In this document: positions 33,048 through 46,243 of the stretch, piece by piece
Layout: every line of letters starts with the position of its first letter
Numbering within the stretch: the stretch's first letter is position 1
The notes under the pieces: model-generated
The model's input: the letters and a program-made list of their open reading frames with translations, nothing else
Databases searched by the model: none
What the model was told of the DNA's origin: nothing
Translations under genes and position numbers: made by a program
Assembly: GCF_022819085.1 (NCBI RefSeq)
Contig: NZ_JALHAG010000010.1
Location: 1 to 64,000, forward strand
Direction of reading: 5' to 3'
DNA: 64,000 nt
DNA from: Planococcus ruber
GTDB taxonomy: Bacteria > Bacillota > Bacilli > Bacillales_A > Planococcaceae

Positions 33048-33989
33048 AGCTACGTCCATCTTACCATATCTGAACGTGTCAAAATAGAAACCCTCGCGGA
33101 TTTGAATTACTCGATCCGTGAAATCGCCCGTAAATTGGGACGTAGTCCCTCTACCGTTTCGCGTGAAATGAAACGGTACGAAAGTGAGGGCCCTTATCAA
33201 GCCGAATTGGCTCAGGAAGCCTATGCCGGCAAGAAAAAGTGTTGCGGCGCGAAGTCTAAAGGGACCGAAGTAACCGTGGCCATCGTCCAGCAGAAGCTTG
33301 ACGAGACCTGGTCCCCGGAACAGATCGCCAACCGGCTGTTCGAAGGAAGGCTCTGCTTTAAAACCATTTACCGCTGGATCTATGAAGGAGTGATTCAGGT
33401 GCCGCTAACTGTGCTGCGGCAGAAAGGCAAACGGCGGAAACCGCAGGAAACGCGCGGCCGTTTTACCATTGGGACACCGATTGCCAAACGACCGAAAGAG
33501 GTCCGGAAACGGGAGACCTTCGGTCACTGGGAACTGGATACCGTTGTCTCCAGCCGTGGAAAAAGCAAAGCCTGTGTCGCTACGTTCATCGAACGGAAAA
33601 CCCGCTGGTACACCGCCATCAAAATGCCGGACCGTACCTCAGTTTCTATGGAAAAAGCGGTTCATACGTTGTGCCAACGCTTTCCGAAGGAAGGCTTTCT
33701 CACGGCGACCACCGACCGGGGCAAAGAATTCAGCTGTTACAGCTCACTTGAAAAAGATCTGAACATCCACGTGTACTTTGCGGATCCGTATTCTTCTTGG
33801 CAACGCGGAAGTAACGAAAACGGCAATGGACTTTTGCGTGAATTCTTTCCAAAGAAAACCGATTTCGCCACCGTCAGTGAAAGCGAATTAAACGAAGCAC
33901 TCCGGCTGATCAATAACCGGCCACGGAAATGTCTGAAGTGGAGAACGGCAAACGAAGCACTCATGGATGAAGTGTTGCACTTAAATTGA
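33045..33989 (+). CDS. IS30-family transposase
   Basis: 314 residues, full length. An N-terminal helix-turn-helix (LTISERVKIETLADL...SIREIARKLGRSPSTVSREM) binds the ends. The DDE catalytic triad is Asp165 (WELDTV), Asp224 (TTDRGKEF) and Glu258 (RGSNENGNGLLREFFPK), all present, so the enzyme is probably active. The start is ATG at 33045 after GGAGG. The stop codon lies within the right terminal repeat. Codon use is GC-richer than the AT-rich flank to its left, consistent with transfer. Confidence 0.95.
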   Translation: MSYVHLTISERVKIETLADLNYSIREIARKLGRSPSTVSREMKRYESEGPYQAELAQEAYAGKKKCCGAKSKGTEVTVAIVQQKLDETWSPEQIANRLFEGRLCFKTIYRWIYEGVIQVPLTVLRQKGKRRKPQETRGRFTIGTPIAKRPKEVRKRETFGHWELDTVVSSRGKSKACVATFIERKTRWYTAIKMPDRTSVSMEKAVHTLCQRFPKEGFLTATTDRGKEFSCYSSLEKDLNIHVYFADPYSSWQRGSNENGNGLLREFFPKKTDFATVSESELNEALRLINNRPRKCLKWRTANEALMDEVLHLN

Positions 33990-34004
33990 CAAACTATCTT
34001 GCAC

Positions 34005-34040
34005 AAAAAAACCCCTAGCTCATTAAATGAGCTAGGGGTT
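34005..34040 (-). terminator. Rho-independent terminator after tuf
   Basis: Perfect stem ACCCCTAGCTCATT/complement (34011-34040) followed on the minus strand by a run of T (34005-34010). It ends the str operon just before the IS30 element. Confidence 0.9.
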
Positions 34041-34053
34041 AAACACTTGCGAA

Positions 34054-35241
34054 TTACTTCTGGATAGAAGCTACAACGCCAGCGCCTACAGTACGTCCAC
34101 CCTCACGGATAGAGAACTTAGTTCCTTCTTCGATAGCGATTGGAGAGATTAGAGATACAGTCATTTCAACGTTATCTCCAGGCATAACCATTTCTACGCC
34201 TTCAGGAAGGTTACAAACACCAGTTACGTCAGTTGTACGGAAGTAGAACTGAGGACGGTAGTTTGAGAAGAATGGAGTGTGACGTCCACCCTCTTCTTTT
34301 GAAAGAACATAAACTTCAGCTTTGAAGTCAGTGTGTGGAGTGATTGTGCCTGGTTTAGCCAATACTTGTCCACGTTGTACATCGTCACGAGAGATCCCGC
34401 GAAGAAGTGCACCGATGTTGTCTCCAGCTTCAGCATAGTCTAACAATTTACGGAACATTTCTACACCTGTTACAGTAGTAGGTTTTGGTTCTTCAGTAAG
34501 ACCGATGATGTCAACAGTATCGCCGACTTTAACTTGTCCACGTTCAACGCGTCCAGTTGCAACCGTACCACGACCAGTGATTGAGAATACATCCTCAACT
34601 GGCATCATGAATGGTTTGTCAGTTTGGCGTTCTGGAGTTGGAATGTACTCATCAACAGCATTCATCAATTCCATGATTTTTTCTTCCCATTCTGCTTCGC
34701 CTTCAAGAGCTTTAAGAGCAGAACCTTTAATTACAGGAATGTCGTCGCCAGGGAAATCGTATTCAGAAAGAAGGTCACGAACTTCCATTTCAACTAATTC
34801 TAGCAATTCTTCGTCGTCAACCATATCACATTTGTTCATGAATACAACTAGGTATGGAACACCTACTTGTTTAGACAAAAGGATGTGCTCACGAGTTTGT
34901 GGCATTGGGCCATCAGCAGCAGATACTACTAGGATCCCGCCGTCCATTTGCGCAGCGCCAGTGATCATGTTTTTAACATAGTCAGCGTGTCCTGGGCAGT
35001 CAACGTGTGCGTAGTGACGAGTAGCAGTTTCGTACTCAACGTGTGAAGTATTGATAGTGATACCGCGTTCCTTTTCTTCAGGTGCGTTATCGATTTGGTC
35101 GTAAGAACGAGCTTCCCCGCCTGATGCTTTAGCAAGAACTGTAGCGATTGCAGCAGTTAAAGTTGTTTTACCATGGTCAACGTGACCGATTGTACCAATA
35201 TTCGCATGTGTTTTAGAGCGATCAAATTTAGCTTTTCCCAT
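34054..35241 (-). CDS. tuf: Translation elongation factor Tu
   Basis: 395 residues. GTPase delivering aminoacyl-tRNA to the ribosome: P-loop [17 protein letters not shown], and NKCDMVDD motifs are intact, followed by domains 2 and 3. Very strongly expressed; it has its own promoter at the fusA stop codon and a leader with a perfect 24 bp palindrome. Good GGAGG ribosome-binding site. Confidence 0.99.
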   Translation of the reverse strand: MGKAKFDRSKTHANIGTIGHVDHGKTTLTAAIATVLAKASGGEARSYDQIDNAPEEKERGITINTSHVEYETATRHYAHVDCPGHADYVKNMITGAAQMDGGILVVSAADGPMPQTREHILLSKQVGVPYLVVFMNKCDMVDDEELLELVEMEVRDLLSEYDFPGDDIPVIKGSALKALEGEAEWEEKIMELMNAVDEYIPTPERQTDKPFMMPVEDVFSITGRGTVATGRVERGQVKVGDTVDIIGLTEEPKPTTVTGVEMFRKLLDYAEAGDNIGALLRGISRDDVQRGQVLAKPGTITPHTDFKAEVYVLSKEEGGRHTPFFSNYRPQFYFRTTDVTGVCNLPEGVEMVMPGDNVEMTVSLISPIAIEEGTKFSIREGGRTVGAGVVASIQK

Positions 35242-35290
35242 TAGAAAAATCCTCCTCGAAATATAAGTTAATTGGTCGTTTGAAGTGCCT

Positions 35291-35314
35291 GGAATAATAG
35301 GGCCCTATTATTCC
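35291..35314. repeat. Perfect 24 bp palindrome in the tuf leader
   Basis: The 12-base arm GGAATAATAGGG is followed directly by its exact complement. It begins only about 8 bases after the probable transcription start from the promoter at 35329-35357. As RNA it makes a 5'-terminal hairpin; as DNA it could be a dimer-binding operator. Confidence 0.75.
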
Positions 35315-35328
35315 GAGCATACAAACTA

Positions 35329-35357
35329 TTTATACTTTATTAAAGATCAAAATTCAA
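35329..35357 (-). promoter_or_regulatory. Internal promoter of tuf
   Basis: TTGAAT (35352-35357) and TATAAA (35329-35334), 17 bp apart, abutting the fusA stop codon. It would allow EF-Tu to be made in excess of EF-G. Confidence 0.65.
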
Positions 35358-37436
35358 TTATTGACCTTTATTTTTTTTGATAATTTCTTCAGAAATTGAT
35401 TTTGGTACTTCTTCATAGTGATCGAAGTGCATTGAGAACACACCACGGCCTTGCGTATTAGAACGCAATGAAGTTGCATATCCAAACATTTCTGCAAGAG
35501 GAACCATAGCACGGACAACTTGTGCGTTTCCGCGAGCGTCCATACCTTCTACACGGCCGCGGCGTGACGTAATGTCACCCATGATATCTCCAAGGTACTC
35601 CTCAGGAATAACAACCTCAACGCGCATGATAGGTTCAAGGATTACAGGGTTAACCTTAGAGATAGCGTTTTTAAGAGCCATAGATGCAGCTACTTTAAAT
35701 GCCATTTCGTTCGAGTCAACATCGTGGTAAGATCCATCAAACAATTTAGCTTTGATGTCGATCAATGGATATCCGGCGATAACACCGTTGTCTAGAGAGT
35801 CACGAAGACCCGCTTCAACAGCTGGGATGTATTCACGTGGAACAACACCACCAACGATAGCATTTTCAAACTCAAAACCTGCTCCTTCTTCGTTTGGAGA
35901 GAACTCGATCCAAACGTGTCCGAATTGTCCGCGACCACCAGATTGGCGTACGAATTTACCTTCAACTTGAGCTGAACTGCGGAATGTCTCGCGGTAAGAT
36001 ACCTGAGGCGCCCCTACGTTAGCTTCAACGTTGAACTCGCGGCGCATACGGTCAACTAGGATATCAAGGTGAAGTTCACCCATACCTGCGATGATCGTTT
36101 GACCAGTTTCCTGATCTGTATGCGCACGGAATGTAGGATCCTCTTCTTGCAATTTAGCAAGGGCTTGACCCATTTTGTCTTGGTCCGCTTTTGATTTCGG
36201 CTCAACTGACAATGAGATAACTGGCTCTGGGAACACCATGCGCTCAAGGATTACTTGGTGTTTCTCATCACTTAAAGTATCTCCAGTTGAAGTATCTTTT
36301 AAGCCGATTGCAGCAGCGATATCTCCGCAATATACTTCAGAGATCTCTTCACGAGAGTTTGCGTGCATTTGAAGGATACGTCCAACGCGCTCACGCTTGC
36401 CTTTAGAAGAGTTTTGTACATAAGAACCTGATTTCAAAGTACCAGAGTATACGCGGAAGAATGTTAATTTCCCTACGTATGGATCTGTCATTACTTTAAA
36501 CGCTAGCGCTGAGAATGGCTCGTCTTCGCTAGGTTTACGCAATACTTCTTCATCAGAATCCGGAAGTACACCAGTCATTGGAGGTACATCCAATGGCGAT
36601 GGTAGGTAATCAATTACTGCATCAAGCATTAATTGAACGCCTTTGTTTTTGAAAGCAGTTCCGCAAACCACAGGATAAAACTCAACGTCTAATGTTCCTT
36701 TACGGATAGCCGCTTTAAGTTCATCAATTGTGAGTTCTTCCCCACCAAGATATTTTTCCATCAATTCTTCGTCAAGCTCAGCAACAGCTTCCACTAATTT
36801 AGTGCGCCATTCCTCTGCAAGTTCACGATGAGATTCAGGAATATCTCCTTCAGTGATATCAGTTCCCAAGTCGTTTGCGTAGAAGCGCGCTTTCATTTCT
36901 ACAAGGTCAATGATCCCTGAGAATTCGTCTTCAGCACCGATTGGCAATTGGATCGGGTGTGCATTCGCTTGTAGGCGGTCATGCAATGTTCCTACAGAAT
37001 ATAGGAAGTCAGCACCGATTTTATCCATTTTGTTGACAAACACAACACGTGGTACACCATATGTTGTTGCTTGACGCCAAACTGTTTCAGTTTGAGGTTC
37101 AACACCTGATTGCGCATCAAGAACCGTTACCGCACCATCAAGTACTCGAAGGGAACGTTCAACTTCAACAGTGAAGTCTACGTGTCCAGGAGTATCGATG
37201 ATATTAACACGGTGGTTTTTCCATGCAGCAGTTGTTGCAGCAGAAGTGATCGTGATTCCACGCTCTTGCTCTTGCTCCATCCAGTCCATTTGAGAAGCAC
37301 CTTCATGTGTTTCTCCGATTTTGTGGATTTTACCTGTGTAGTACAAAATACGCTCCGTAGTAGTCGTTTTACCGGCATCAATGTGTGCCATGATTCCGAT
37401 ATTACGTGTTTTGTCTAAGGAGAACTCTCTAGCCAT
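35358..37436 (-). CDS. fusA: Translation elongation factor G
   Basis: 692 residues, ribosomal translocase GTPase. P-loop AHIDAGKTT (17-25), DTPGHVDF and [10 protein letters not shown] motifs, then domains II-V to the C-terminal [16 protein letters not shown]. No obvious fusidic-acid-type change was looked for beyond general conservation. Third of the str genes, 54 bp after rpsG. Confidence 0.99.
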   Translation of the reverse strand: MAREFSLDKTRNIGIMAHIDAGKTTTTERILYYTGKIHKIGETHEGASQMDWMEQEQERGITITSAATTAAWKNHRVNIIDTPGHVDFTVEVERSLRVLDGAVTVLDAQSGVEPQTETVWRQATTYGVPRVVFVNKMDKIGADFLYSVGTLHDRLQANAHPIQLPIGAEDEFSGIIDLVEMKARFYANDLGTDITEGDIPESHRELAEEWRTKLVEAVAELDEELMEKYLGGEELTIDELKAAIRKGTLDVEFYPVVCGTAFKNKGVQLMLDAVIDYLPSPLDVPPMTGVLPDSDEEVLRKPSEDEPFSALAFKVMTDPYVGKLTFFRVYSGTLKSGSYVQNSSKGKRERVGRILQMHANSREEISEVYCGDIAAAIGLKDTSTGDTLSDEKHQVILERMVFPEPVISLSVEPKSKADQDKMGQALAKLQEEDPTFRAHTDQETGQTIIAGMGELHLDILVDRMRREFNVEANVGAPQVSYRETFRSSAQVEGKFVRQSGGRGQFGHVWIEFSPNEEGAGFEFENAIVGGVVPREYIPAVEAGLRDSLDNGVIAGYPLIDIKAKLFDGSYHDVDSNEMAFKVAASMALKNAISKVNPVILEPIMRVEVVIPEEYLGDIMGDITSRRGRVEGMDARGNAQVVRAMVPLAEMFGYATSLRSNTQGRGVFSMHFDHYEEVPKSISEEIIKKNKGQ

Positions 37437-37490
37437 GTTGTTTTTCTCCTTCCGTTTCGGATTAAGATGTCATAGACATCTCGAAAGAAA

Positions 37491-38003
<513 letters not shown>

Positions 38004-38006
38004 TTA

Positions 38007-38426
38007 TTATTTTTTGACTTTAGGGCGTTTAGTTCCGTATTTAGAACGTCCTTGCATACGGCCGTTTACTCCAGCAGTATCAAGTGCTCCACGAACGATA
38101 TGGTAACGTACACCCGGTAAATCTTTTACGCGTCCTCCGCGTAGAAGTACAACACTGTGCTCTTGAAGGTTGTGGCCTTCGCCGCCGATGTATGCATTGA
38201 CCTCAATTTGGTTTGTTAACCGTACACGCGCATATTTACGTAATGCGGAGTTAGGTTTTTTCGGTGTCATCGTACCAACACGAGTACAAACGCCGCGTTT
38301 TTGAGGTGAGCTCACGTTAGTCTGAGACTTTTTGAAGCTGTTATACCCTTTGTTCAACGCTGGTGAGTCTGATTTTGTGCTTTTTGGTTTACGAGGCTTG
38401 TTAACTAATTGGTTAATTGTAGGCAT
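38007..38426 (-). CDS. rpsL: 30S ribosomal protein S12
   Basis: 139 residues, decoding-centre protein. The streptomycin-linked segments [11 protein letters not shown] and [10 protein letters not shown] read as wild type (Lys in TPKKPNSA). Order rplGB-like gene, rpsL, rpsG, fusA, tuf is that of Bacillus. Confidence 0.98.
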   Translation of the reverse strand: MPTINQLVNKPRKPKSTKSDSPALNKGYNSFKKSQTNVSSPQKRGVCTRVGTMTPKKPNSALRKYARVRLTNQIEVNAYIGGEGHNLQEHSVVLLRGGRVKDLPGVRYHIVRGALDTAGVNGRMQGRSKYGTKRPKVKK

Positions 38427-38526
38427 CGATTTTTTCCTCCTCTCAAAAGGTGTTCTAATACCACATATCCAGGTGGTTCATTTTTTGGGTAAAAACAAAG
38501 TCTTTGTGTTTTCTACACAAAAACTG

Positions 38527-38775
38527 TTATCCAGTAATCGCTACAGCAGCTGCACCAACATGAATGCCATATGCTTTTCCAAGCTTTAATCGTGAATCTG
38601 CAAATTCGATCGGAATACCTTTTTCTTGAGCTAGTTGTATAATCTGTTCGGTCATTCGATCGTCCGCGTCTTTTGCCACTATTACCTCTTGGACAATGCC
38701 GCTTTTTAATGCTTTTACTGTCTGCTTTGTACCGATGATCGTTTTGCTTGCCTGTTTTACTTTTTCATTAGACAT
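38527..38775 (-). CDS. ybxF: L7Ae-family kink-turn RNA-binding protein (YbxF)
   Basis: 82 residues from ATG at 38775, eight bases after GGAGG. L7Ae/L30e fold; members bind K-turn RNA. The sequence [20 protein letters not shown] and the end [13 protein letters not shown] match YbxF, which lies before rpsL in B. subtilis and binds K-turns (including T-box and SAM leaders in vitro). First gene of the str unit, with its own promoter. Role in the cell unclear. Confidence 0.9.
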   Translation of the reverse strand: MSNEKVKQASKTIIGTKQTVKALKSGIVQEVIVAKDADDRMTEQIIQLAQEKGIPIEFADSRLKLGKAYGIHVGAAAVAITG

Positions 38776-38822
38776 TTGCATATCCTCCAAAGTTTCAGAC
38801 GGTTAAACCATCAACCCTCAAC

Positions 38823-38851
38823 ATATTACCACTCTATTTTAATAGTGTCAA
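38823..38851 (-). promoter_or_regulatory. Sigma-A promoter of the str operon
   Basis: TTGACA (38846-38851) and TAATAT (38823-38828) separated by 17 bp, directly after the rpoC terminator: a near-consensus promoter for ybxF-rpsL-rpsG-fusA-tuf. Confidence 0.88.
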
Positions 38852-38861
38852 CAATATTTCT

Positions 38862-38894
38862 AAAAAAACCCCGGAGAGTTTAAAAACTCTCCGG
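38862..38894 (-). terminator. Rho-independent terminator after rpoC
   Basis: Stem CCGGAGAGTTT/AAACTCTCCGG (38871-38894) with a run of T on the exit side (38862-38868), about 10 bp after the rpoC stop. Confidence 0.88.
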
Positions 38895-38904
38895 AATTCA
38901 AATT

Positions 38905-41900
38905 TTATGATTCTGTTCCGACAATTTCTTCTTGCGCTTGTTTTTCACTTTGCGCAATTTTGATTTGACGGTAACGCTGCATTCCTGTTCCAGCTGGAAC
39001 AAGCTTGCCGATAATGACGTTCTCCTTCAATCCTAGCAATTCATCGCGTTTTCCTTTGATCGCTGCATCTGTAAGGACGCGAGTCGTTTCTTGGAATGAT
39101 GCTGCTGACAAGAAGGATTCTGTTTCAAGGGAAGCTTTTGTAATACCAAGAATTACTGGACGGCTAGTAGCTGGCAAGTTGCCTTCTAGAACCGCTTTTT
39201 CATTCGCTTCTGTAAATTGGTGAATATCCAAAAGTGAACCTGGCAACAAGTCGGTATCGCCAGCTTCGATCACGCGGACTTTACGGAACATTTGGCGAAC
39301 CATAACTTCTACGTGCTTATCACCGATTTCTACCCCTTGCATACGGTAAACTTTTTGAACTTCTTTCAATAGGTACACTTGAACAGATTGAACGTCTTTA
39401 ACTTGCAATAATTGCTTAGGATCAATCGAACCGTCTGTCAATACTTCTCCACGGCGGATTACATCGCCTTCTTGCACTTTCAAACGCGCATTATATGGAG
39501 CAAGATATTTACGTGTTTCGACATCGCCTTGAATCGTGATTTCTTTTTGGCCTTCGCGAATTTCATCCACTTCGGTAATCGTACCGTTGATTTCTGAAAT
39601 GACTGCTTGTCCTTTTGGATTTCTTGATTCGAAAATTTCTTGGATACGCGGAAGACCTTGTGTAATATCGTCTCCTGCAACCCCGCCTGTATGGAATGTA
39701 CGCATTGTCAGCTGAGTTCCTGGCTCTCCGATTGATTGAGCGGCAATAATACCTACTGCTTCGCCCACTTCAACTTCATCGCCAGTCGCCAAGTTTGTAC
39801 CGTAGCATTTCTTACAAACGCCGTGCTTTGTATTGCATGTGAACGCAGAACGGATTGTCACTTCTTTTATGCCCGCTTCCATAATCAAACGAGTCAAATC
39901 TTGAGTGATCAGTTCGTCTTTCGCTACAATCACTTCTTGTGTTTCAGGGTGGCGGATCGTTTTCTTCGCGTGGCGACCTAAGATACGCTCATCCAGCTCT
40001 TCGATCACTTCTGTGCCTTCCATCAATGCTCCAACCAGCAAGCCGCGGTCCGTTCCACAGTCGTTTTCGCGGACAATTGCATCTTGAGCAACGTCAACTA
40101 GTCGGCGTGTCAAGTAACCTGAGTCAGCTGTTTTCAGTGCTGTATCAGCAAGACCTTTACGGGCACCGTGAGTAGAGATGAAGTATTCCAATACCGTTAA
40201 ACCTTCACGGAACGAAGATTTAATCGGAAGTTCAATGATTCGTCCAGCCGGGTTGGCCATCAATCCGCGCATACCAGCAAGCTGTGTAAAGTTGGACGCG
40301 TTACCACGGGCTCCGGAATCACTCATCATGTAAATCGGATTCAATTTGTTAAGAGATGCCATCAGTTTTTCTTGGATGATATCTTTCGCATTGCTCCAGT
40401 AAGAAATGACACGTGAATAACGTTCTTCTTCAGTAATCAATCCACGGCGGAATTGTTTCATTACTTTATCAACGTTCGCTTGTGCTTCTTCTAGAATTTC
40501 CCCTTTATCAGGAAGAACGACGATATCTGCAACACCAACAGTGATTCCTGCTTGTGTAGAATATTTGAACCCAAGACTCTTCATGCGGTCGAGCATTCTA
40601 GAAGTTTCCGTAATATGGAAACGTTTGAAGACTTCTGCAATGATTTCTCCAAGAATTTTCTTCTTGAACGGAGTAACTAATTCAGCTTCCGCAAAATAAC
40701 TGCGGATATCTGTAGTAGTTGGAACAAAGTATTTTGAAGGTGTTTCTACCTGCAAGTTATAATCAGTCGGTTCGTTGATATACGGGAACGACTCCGGCAG
40801 AATTTCATTGAAAATGACTTTACCAACAGAAGTCAATAAAAGCATTTTGTTTTGTTCTTCTGTGAATGTCGGGTTTTTAACCGATCCAGCAAGGATTGCA
40901 ATTCTTGTATGAAGGTGAACATGGCCATTTTGATAAGCGACAAGCACTTCTTCCGGACCAGAGAATGTAGCACCTTCACCAGTAGCTCCTTCGCGCTCAA
41001 GAGTTAAGTAATAGTTTCCTAATACCATATCCTGAGACGGCGTTACAACCGGTTTACCATCTTTAGGGTTCAAGATGTTTTGAGCAGCAAGCATGAGAAG
41101 ACGTGCTTCAGCTTGTGCTTCGGATGACAAAGGTACGTGAACAGCCATTTGGTCACCATCGAAATCGGCGTTGTATGCTGTACATACTAGCGGATGCAGA
41201 CGGATCGCTTTACCTTCAACAAGTGTCGGTTCAAATGCCTGGATACCAAGTCTGTGAAGAGTTGGTGCTCGGTTCAATAGAACCGGATGCTCCTTGATTA
41301 CGTCTTCTAATACATCCCAGACTTCTGAATGCAGACGTTCAATTTTGCGTTTCGCACTCTTAATGTTATGGGCAAGTCCGCGCTCAACAAGTTCTTTCAT
41401 TACGAAAGGCTTGAACAGCTCAATCGCCATCCCTTTCGGCAATCCGCATTGATACATTTTCAAGTTTGGTCCAACAACGATAACCGAACGGCCTGAATAG
41501 TCAACACGTTTACCAAGAAGGTTCTGACGGAAACGTCCTTGTTTCCCTTTTAGCATATGAGAAAGAGATTTTAATGGACGGTTACCTGGTCCAGTTACTG
41601 GACGGCCACGGCGGCCATTATCGATTAGCGCATCAACAGCTTCCTGAAGCATGCGTTTTTCGTTTTGGACGATGATGCTTGGAGCACCAAGGTCTAATAA
41701 ACGTTTTAAACGGTTGTTCCGGTTGATTACCCGGCGATACAAGTCGTTTAAGTCGGAAGTCGCAAAACGTCCACCGTCTAATTGAACCATCGGGCGAAGC
41801 TCAGGTGGAATAACTGGAAGAACGTCTAGAATCATCCAATCAGGATTGTTTCCTGAGTTACGGAAAGATTCAACAACCTCAAGGCGCTTAATTGCACGCG

Positions 41901-42510
41901 TACGGCGTTGTCCTTGGGCAGTTTTCAATTCTTCTTTCAATGAATCCGTTTCACGTTCAAGATCGATTTCTTGAAGAAGTCGCTTAATCGCTTCCGCACC
42001 CATAGCAGCTTGGAATTTTTTGCCAAACTTATCGCGATATGCACGATATTCTTTTTCTGAAAGAAGCTGTTTCTTCTCAAGCGGTGTATCCGCAGGGTCG
42101 ATTACTACATAAGAAGCGAAGTAAATCACTTCTTCTAGTGAGCGGGGAGACATGTCCAAAATTAGGCCCATGCGGCTCGGAATCCCTTTGAAATACCAAA
42201 TATGTGATACAGGGGCTGCAAGTTCAATATGCCCCATGCGTTCACGGCGAACTTTTGAACGCGTGACTTCAACGCCACAGCGATCGCAGACTACGCCTTT
42301 ATAACGGACGCGTTTGTATTTTCCGCAATGGCATTCCCAGTCTTTTGTAGGACCGAAAATACGTTCACAGAACAAACCGTCTTTTTCTGGTTTTAATGTA
42401 CGGTAGTTAATTGTTTCTGGCTTTTTGACTTCTCCATAAGACCATGAGCGGATTTTATCGGGTGAAGCTAATCCGATTTTCATATACTCAAAATTGTTAA
42501 CATCTATCAA
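38905..42510 (-). CDS. rpoC: DNA-directed RNA polymerase beta' subunit
   Basis: 1201 residues, the Bacillus length (no lineage insertion visible). The N-terminal zinc ribbon (CHCGKYKR...CDRCG), the catalytic NADFDGD motif with three Mg-binding Asp, and the second zinc site ([13 protein letters not shown]) are present. The start is ATG at 42510 ([20 protein letters not shown]). 108 bp after rpoB; they are co-transcribed. Confidence 0.99.
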   Translation of the reverse strand: MIDVNNFEYMKIGLASPDKIRSWSYGEVKKPETINYRTLKPEKDGLFCERIFGPTKDWECHCGKYKRVRYKGVVCDRCGVEVTRSKVRRERMGHIELAAPVSHIWYFKGIPSRMGLILDMSPRSLEEVIYFASYVVIDPADTPLEKKQLLSEKEYRAYRDKFGKKFQAAMGAEAIKRLLQEIDLERETDSLKEELKTAQGQRRTRAIKRLEVVESFRNSGNNPDWMILDVLPVIPPELRPMVQLDGGRFATSDLNDLYRRVINRNNRLKRLLDLGAPSIIVQNEKRMLQEAVDALIDNGRRGRPVTGPGNRPLKSLSHMLKGKQGRFRQNLLGKRVDYSGRSVIVVGPNLKMYQCGLPKGMAIELFKPFVMKELVERGLAHNIKSAKRKIERLHSEVWDVLEDVIKEHPVLLNRAPTLHRLGIQAFEPTLVEGKAIRLHPLVCTAYNADFDGDQMAVHVPLSSEAQAEARLLMLAAQNILNPKDGKPVVTPSQDMVLGNYYLTLEREGATGEGATFSGPEEVLVAYQNGHVHLHTRIAILAGSVKNPTFTEEQNKMLLLTSVGKVIFNEILPESFPYINEPTDYNLQVETPSKYFVPTTTDIRSYFAEAELVTPFKKKILGEIIAEVFKRFHITETSRMLDRMKSLGFKYSTQAGITVGVADIVVLPDKGEILEEAQANVDKVMKQFRRGLITEEERYSRVISYWSNAKDIIQEKLMASLNKLNPIYMMSDSGARGNASNFTQLAGMRGLMANPAGRIIELPIKSSFREGLTVLEYFISTHGARKGLADTALKTADSGYLTRRLVDVAQDAIVRENDCGTDRGLLVGALMEGTEVIEELDERILGRHAKKTIRHPETQEVIVAKDELITQDLTRLIMEAGIKEVTIRSAFTCNTKHGVCKKCYGTNLATGDEVEVGEAVGIIAAQSIGEPGTQLTMRTFHTGGVAGDDITQGLPRIQEIFESRNPKGQAVISEINGTITEVDEIREGQKEITIQGDVETRKYLAPYNARLKVQEGDVIRRGEVLTDGSIDPKQLLQVKDVQSVQVYLLKEVQKVYRMQGVEIGDKHVEVMVRQMFRKVRVIEAGDTDLLPGSLLDIHQFTEANEKAVLEGNLPATSRPVILGITKASLETESFLSAASFQETTRVLTDAAIKGKRDELLGLKENVIIGKLVPAGTGMQRYRQIKIAQSEKQAQEEIVGTES

Positions 42511-42618
42511 GGAGCCTACCTCCCTTTTGTCTCGAGTTTCTGTGTGGCTCTTCCTCGTTTACGACCAAGTGATTAGAAGACAGACGGTAGGCTTGGACCG
42601 TCTGCTTCCAAAAATTTA

Positions 42619-45600
42619 TCAATCAACTGTTCCAGCAATTTCTTCTTTATCTGCAATTGGCAAGATATTTAATGAATCCGCAGGCTGAAGATCTTCTTCT
42701 TCGTCCAAATCGCGCAATTCAATTTCTTCATCATCGATTGTAAGCATTTTTACGTCCATACCCAAACTTTGAAGCTCTTTGATCAAAACTTTAAATGATT
42801 CTGGAACGCTTGGTTCCGGAACACTTTCGCCTTTGACAATCGCTTCATAAGTTTTCACTCGGCCAACAACATCATCCGATTTGACTGTTAAGATTTCTTG
42901 AAGAGTATGAGCAGCCCCATATGCTTCAAGTGCCCAAACTTCCATCTCACCGAAACGCTGTCCACCGAATTGAGCTTTACCGCCAAGTGGCTGTTGTGTA
43001 ACCAATGAGTAAGGTCCAGTAGAACGGGCGTGCAATTTATCATCAACCATGTGGGCAAGTTTGATCATATACATGATTCCTACCGATACACGGTTATCGA
43101 ATGCTTCACCTGAACGGCCATCATATAGGATGGTTTTTCCGTCACGTGACATCCCTGCTTCTTCCATCGTTTCCCATACATCAGCTTCATTCGCACCATC
43201 AAATACAGAAGAAGCCATATGAATACCAAGTGAACGAGAAGCCATACCTAAGTGCAGCTCAAGTACTTGTCCGATATTCATACGCGATGGTACACCAAGC
43301 GGGTTAAGCATGATGTCGACCGGAGTTCCATCTGGCATAAACGGCATATCTTCTTCTGGAAGAATGCGTGAAATTACACCTTTGTTTCCGTGGCGTCCGG
43401 CCATTTTATCACCGACTTGGATTTTCCGTTTTTGGACGATATAAGCACGCACTAATTGGTTTACACCCGGTGGCAGCTCATCGCCGTCTTCACGGTTGAA
43501 GATTTTCACATCAAGAACAATACCGCCAGCGCCGTGTGGCACGCGCAATGACGTATCGCGGACTTCACGTGCTTTTTCTCCAAAGATTGCATGCAATAGA
43601 CGTTCTTCAGCTGTCAGTTCCGTTACACCCTTAGGCGTTACTTTCCCGACTAGGATATCTCCGTCTTTCACTTCTGCTCCTACACGGATAATTCCGCGGT
43701 CATCCAAATTACGAAGCGCATCTTCACCGACGTTTGGAATGTCGCGTGTGATTTCTTCAGGTCCGAGCTTTGTATCACGCGAATCTGATTCGTATTCTTC
43801 GATATGGACAGAAGTATATACATCATCTTTTACAAGACGTTCGCTCATAATGATCGCATCTTCATAGTTGAAGCCGTCCCAAGTCATGAATGCGACAAGG
43901 ACGTTGCGGCCAAGAGCCATTTCTCCGCGTTCCATTGAAGGGCCATCTGCTAAAATATCGCGTTTTGATACGCGGTCGCCAACTTTTACAATCGGGCGTT
44001 GATTATAGCTGGTTCCTTGGTTAGAACGGACGAATTTCTGCAATTTATAGCTAGTCAAATCGCCTTTTACTTCTTTGCCATCGATTTCTTCGATGCGGCG
44101 AACTTTAATTTCTCTTGCTTCTACAGATTCTACGATACCTTCGTATTTCGCAATTACAGCTGCACCGGAATCACGCGCTGCCAAATGTTCCATTCCTGTA
44201 CCGACAAACGGCGCTTCAGGATTTAACAATGGAACTGCTTGACGTTGCATATTCGCTCCCATTAATGCACGGTTGGAGTCATCATTTTCAAGGAACGGAA
44301 TACAAGCTGTTGCTACAGATACGACCTGTTTCGGAGAAACGTCCATATAATCAATGCGGTCGCGTTTGATTAAAGTGTTTTCCCCGCGGAAACGTGCTAC
44401 TACTTCTTCTTCTACGAAAGAGCCGTCTTCCGATAACTCCGAGTTGGCCTGAGCCACTACATAGTTATCTTCTTCGTCTGCAGTCAAGTAGTCGATGTGA
44501 GGCGTAACCACTCCTGTTTCCGGATCAACCCGGCGGTAAGGTGTTTCAATGAATCCGAATTTGTTCACTTTCGCAAATGTCGAAAGTGTGTTGATCAATC
44601 CGATGTTTGGTCCCTCAGGCGTTTCAATCGGACACATGCGGCCATAGTGTGAATAGTGAACGTCACGCACTTCAAATCCAGCGCGCTCACGTGTCAAACC
44701 ACCAGGTCCAAGTGCAGATAGACGGCGTTTGTGCGTCAACTCACCCAATGGATTTGTTTGGTCCATGAACTGGGAAAGCTGTGAACTTCCGAAGAACTCT
44801 TTAATTGATGCAATAACCGGACGGATATTGATCAACTGCTGAGGCACGATTGCCTGCGTATCGTTGATAGACATACGCTCGCGCACTACACGTTCCATAC
44901 GGGATAAACCGATGCGGAACTGGTTTTGCAAAAGCTCCCCTACCGAACGCAAACGGCGGTTGCCCAGGTGATCGATATCATCTGTGTTTCCAACTCCGTA
45001 AAGAAGGTTAAAGAAGTAACTAATAGATGAAATAATATCAGCTGGCGTTACGTGTTTGATTTTGTCTTCAATGTAAGCATTGCTGATGACATTGATTTCT
45101 TTTTGGTTTTCGTCATTTGGCGCGTAGATCTTAACTGACTGCAATGTAACATCGCCTTCAAGAACTCCGCCTGTTTGGCTTACCGTATGGAAATTGACGC
45201 CACTTTCCAAATAAGGAATTAGACGGTCCAATACTCGGCGGTCAATGACTGTACCAGCTTCCACTAAAATTTCGCCTGTTTCAGGATCCACCAACGTTTC
45301 AGCGATGGTTTGGTTGAAGAGACGGTTTTTAATGTGAAGCTTTTTGTTCATTTTATATCGGCCCACATTTGCTAAGTCATAGCGTTTTGGGTCGAAGAAA
45401 CGCGAATAAAGTAAGCTTTTTGCGCTTTCAACTGTCGGCGGCTCGCCCGGACGTAAACGTTCGTAGATTTCAAGAAGCGCTTTTTCCGTGCTTTCCGTAT
45501 TGTCTTTTTCAAGCGTGTTTTGAAGAAATTCGTTATCCCCAAGCAAATCAATGATTTCTTGGTCAGATCCGAAGCCAAGCGCTCTTAAAAGAACTGTTAC

Positions 45601-46173
45601 CGGCAATTTACGCGTACGGTCGATTCTTACGTAAACGACGTCTTTTGCATCTGTTTCATATTCCAGCCAAGCTCCACGGTTCGGAATCACCGTAGCTCCA
45701 AAGCCTTTTTTACCGTTTTTATCGGTTTTGTCGTGGAAATAAACGCTTGGTGAACGCACTAATTGGGAAACAATAACGCGTTCTGCTCCATTGATGACAA
45801 AAGTTCCGGTTTCAGTCATTAATGGGAAATCACCCATAAAGACATCCTGTTCTTTCACTTCATCTGTCTCTTTGTTGTGCAAGCGAACTTTCACGCGCAA
45901 AGGAGCCGCATAAGTGACGTCGCGTTCTTTCGATTCAGAGACTGGATACTTTGGTTCCGCGAGACTGTAATCAACAAACTCAAGCGATAGATTCCCTGTG
46001 AAATCTTCGATCGGTGAGATATCTCGGAACATTTCGCGCAGTCCTTCTTCGAGGAACCACTCATAAGACGCTGATTGGATTTCAATCAGGTTAGGAAGTT
46101 CAAGCACTTCTTTAATTCTCGAAAAACTTCTACGTTGACGATGTTGCCCGTACTGAACTAGTTGACCTACCAA
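42619..46173 (-). CDS. rpoB: DNA-directed RNA polymerase beta subunit
   Basis: 1184 residues. I choose the TTG start at 46173 ([15 protein letters not shown]), eight bases after GAGGGG; a GTG three codons upstream overlaps that site. The rifampicin region ([30 protein letters not shown]) is wild type. It has a dedicated promoter that overlaps the ybxB stop, and a terminator-like hairpin in its leader. Bacillus rpoB also starts with TTG. Confidence 0.98.
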   Translation of the reverse strand: MVGQLVQYGQHRQRRSFSRIKEVLELPNLIEIQSASYEWFLEEGLREMFRDISPIEDFTGNLSLEFVDYSLAEPKYPVSESKERDVTYAAPLRVKVRLHNKETDEVKEQDVFMGDFPLMTETGTFVINGAERVIVSQLVRSPSVYFHDKTDKNGKKGFGATVIPNRGAWLEYETDAKDVVYVRIDRTRKLPVTVLLRALGFGSDQEIIDLLGDNEFLQNTLEKDNTESTEKALLEIYERLRPGEPPTVESAKSLLYSRFFDPKRYDLANVGRYKMNKKLHIKNRLFNQTIAETLVDPETGEILVEAGTVIDRRVLDRLIPYLESGVNFHTVSQTGGVLEGDVTLQSVKIYAPNDENQKEINVISNAYIEDKIKHVTPADIISSISYFFNLLYGVGNTDDIDHLGNRRLRSVGELLQNQFRIGLSRMERVVRERMSINDTQAIVPQQLINIRPVIASIKEFFGSSQLSQFMDQTNPLGELTHKRRLSALGPGGLTRERAGFEVRDVHYSHYGRMCPIETPEGPNIGLINTLSTFAKVNKFGFIETPYRRVDPETGVVTPHIDYLTADEEDNYVVAQANSELSEDGSFVEEEVVARFRGENTLIKRDRIDYMDVSPKQVVSVATACIPFLENDDSNRALMGANMQRQAVPLLNPEAPFVGTGMEHLAARDSGAAVIAKYEGIVESVEAREIKVRRIEEIDGKEVKGDLTSYKLQKFVRSNQGTSYNQRPIVKVGDRVSKRDILADGPSMERGEMALGRNVLVAFMTWDGFNYEDAIIMSERLVKDDVYTSVHIEEYESDSRDTKLGPEEITRDIPNVGEDALRNLDDRGIIRVGAEVKDGDILVGKVTPKGVTELTAEERLLHAIFGEKAREVRDTSLRVPHGAGGIVLDVKIFNREDGDELPPGVNQLVRAYIVQKRKIQVGDKMAGRHGNKGVISRILPEEDMPFMPDGTPVDIMLNPLGVPSRMNIGQVLELHLGMASRSLGIHMASSVFDGANEADVWETMEEAGMSRDGKTILYDGRSGEAFDNRVSVGIMYMIKLAHMVDDKLHARSTGPYSLVTQQPLGGKAQFGGQRFGEMEVWALEAYGAAHTLQEILTVKSDDVVGRVKTYEAIVKGESVPEPSVPESFKVLIKELQSLGMDVKMLTIDDEEIELRDLDEEEDLQPADSLNILPIADKEEIAGTVD

Positions 46174-46243
46174 CTTATTCACCCCTCAATAAAACGATTA
46201 TAGGTCTTTGCGATTTCCACTAAATAGTGTATGATATCGAAAA

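Larger units (their letters stand above)
32944..33992 (+). mobile_element. IS30-family insertion sequence, apparently intact
   Basis: About 1.05 kb carrying one transposase gene. The ends match as an imperfect inverted repeat of about 21 bp: TTGTAATATTAAGTGCAACA on the left and TTGTCAATTTAAGTGCAACA (minus strand) on the right, with a perfect 13 bp core TTAAGTGCAACAC (32952-32964 and 33972-33984). No clear target duplication flanks these ends (GAA versus ACT), so the exact boundaries are uncertain. It sits 13 bp from the tuf terminator and is the only plus-strand gene in the window. Confidence 0.88.
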
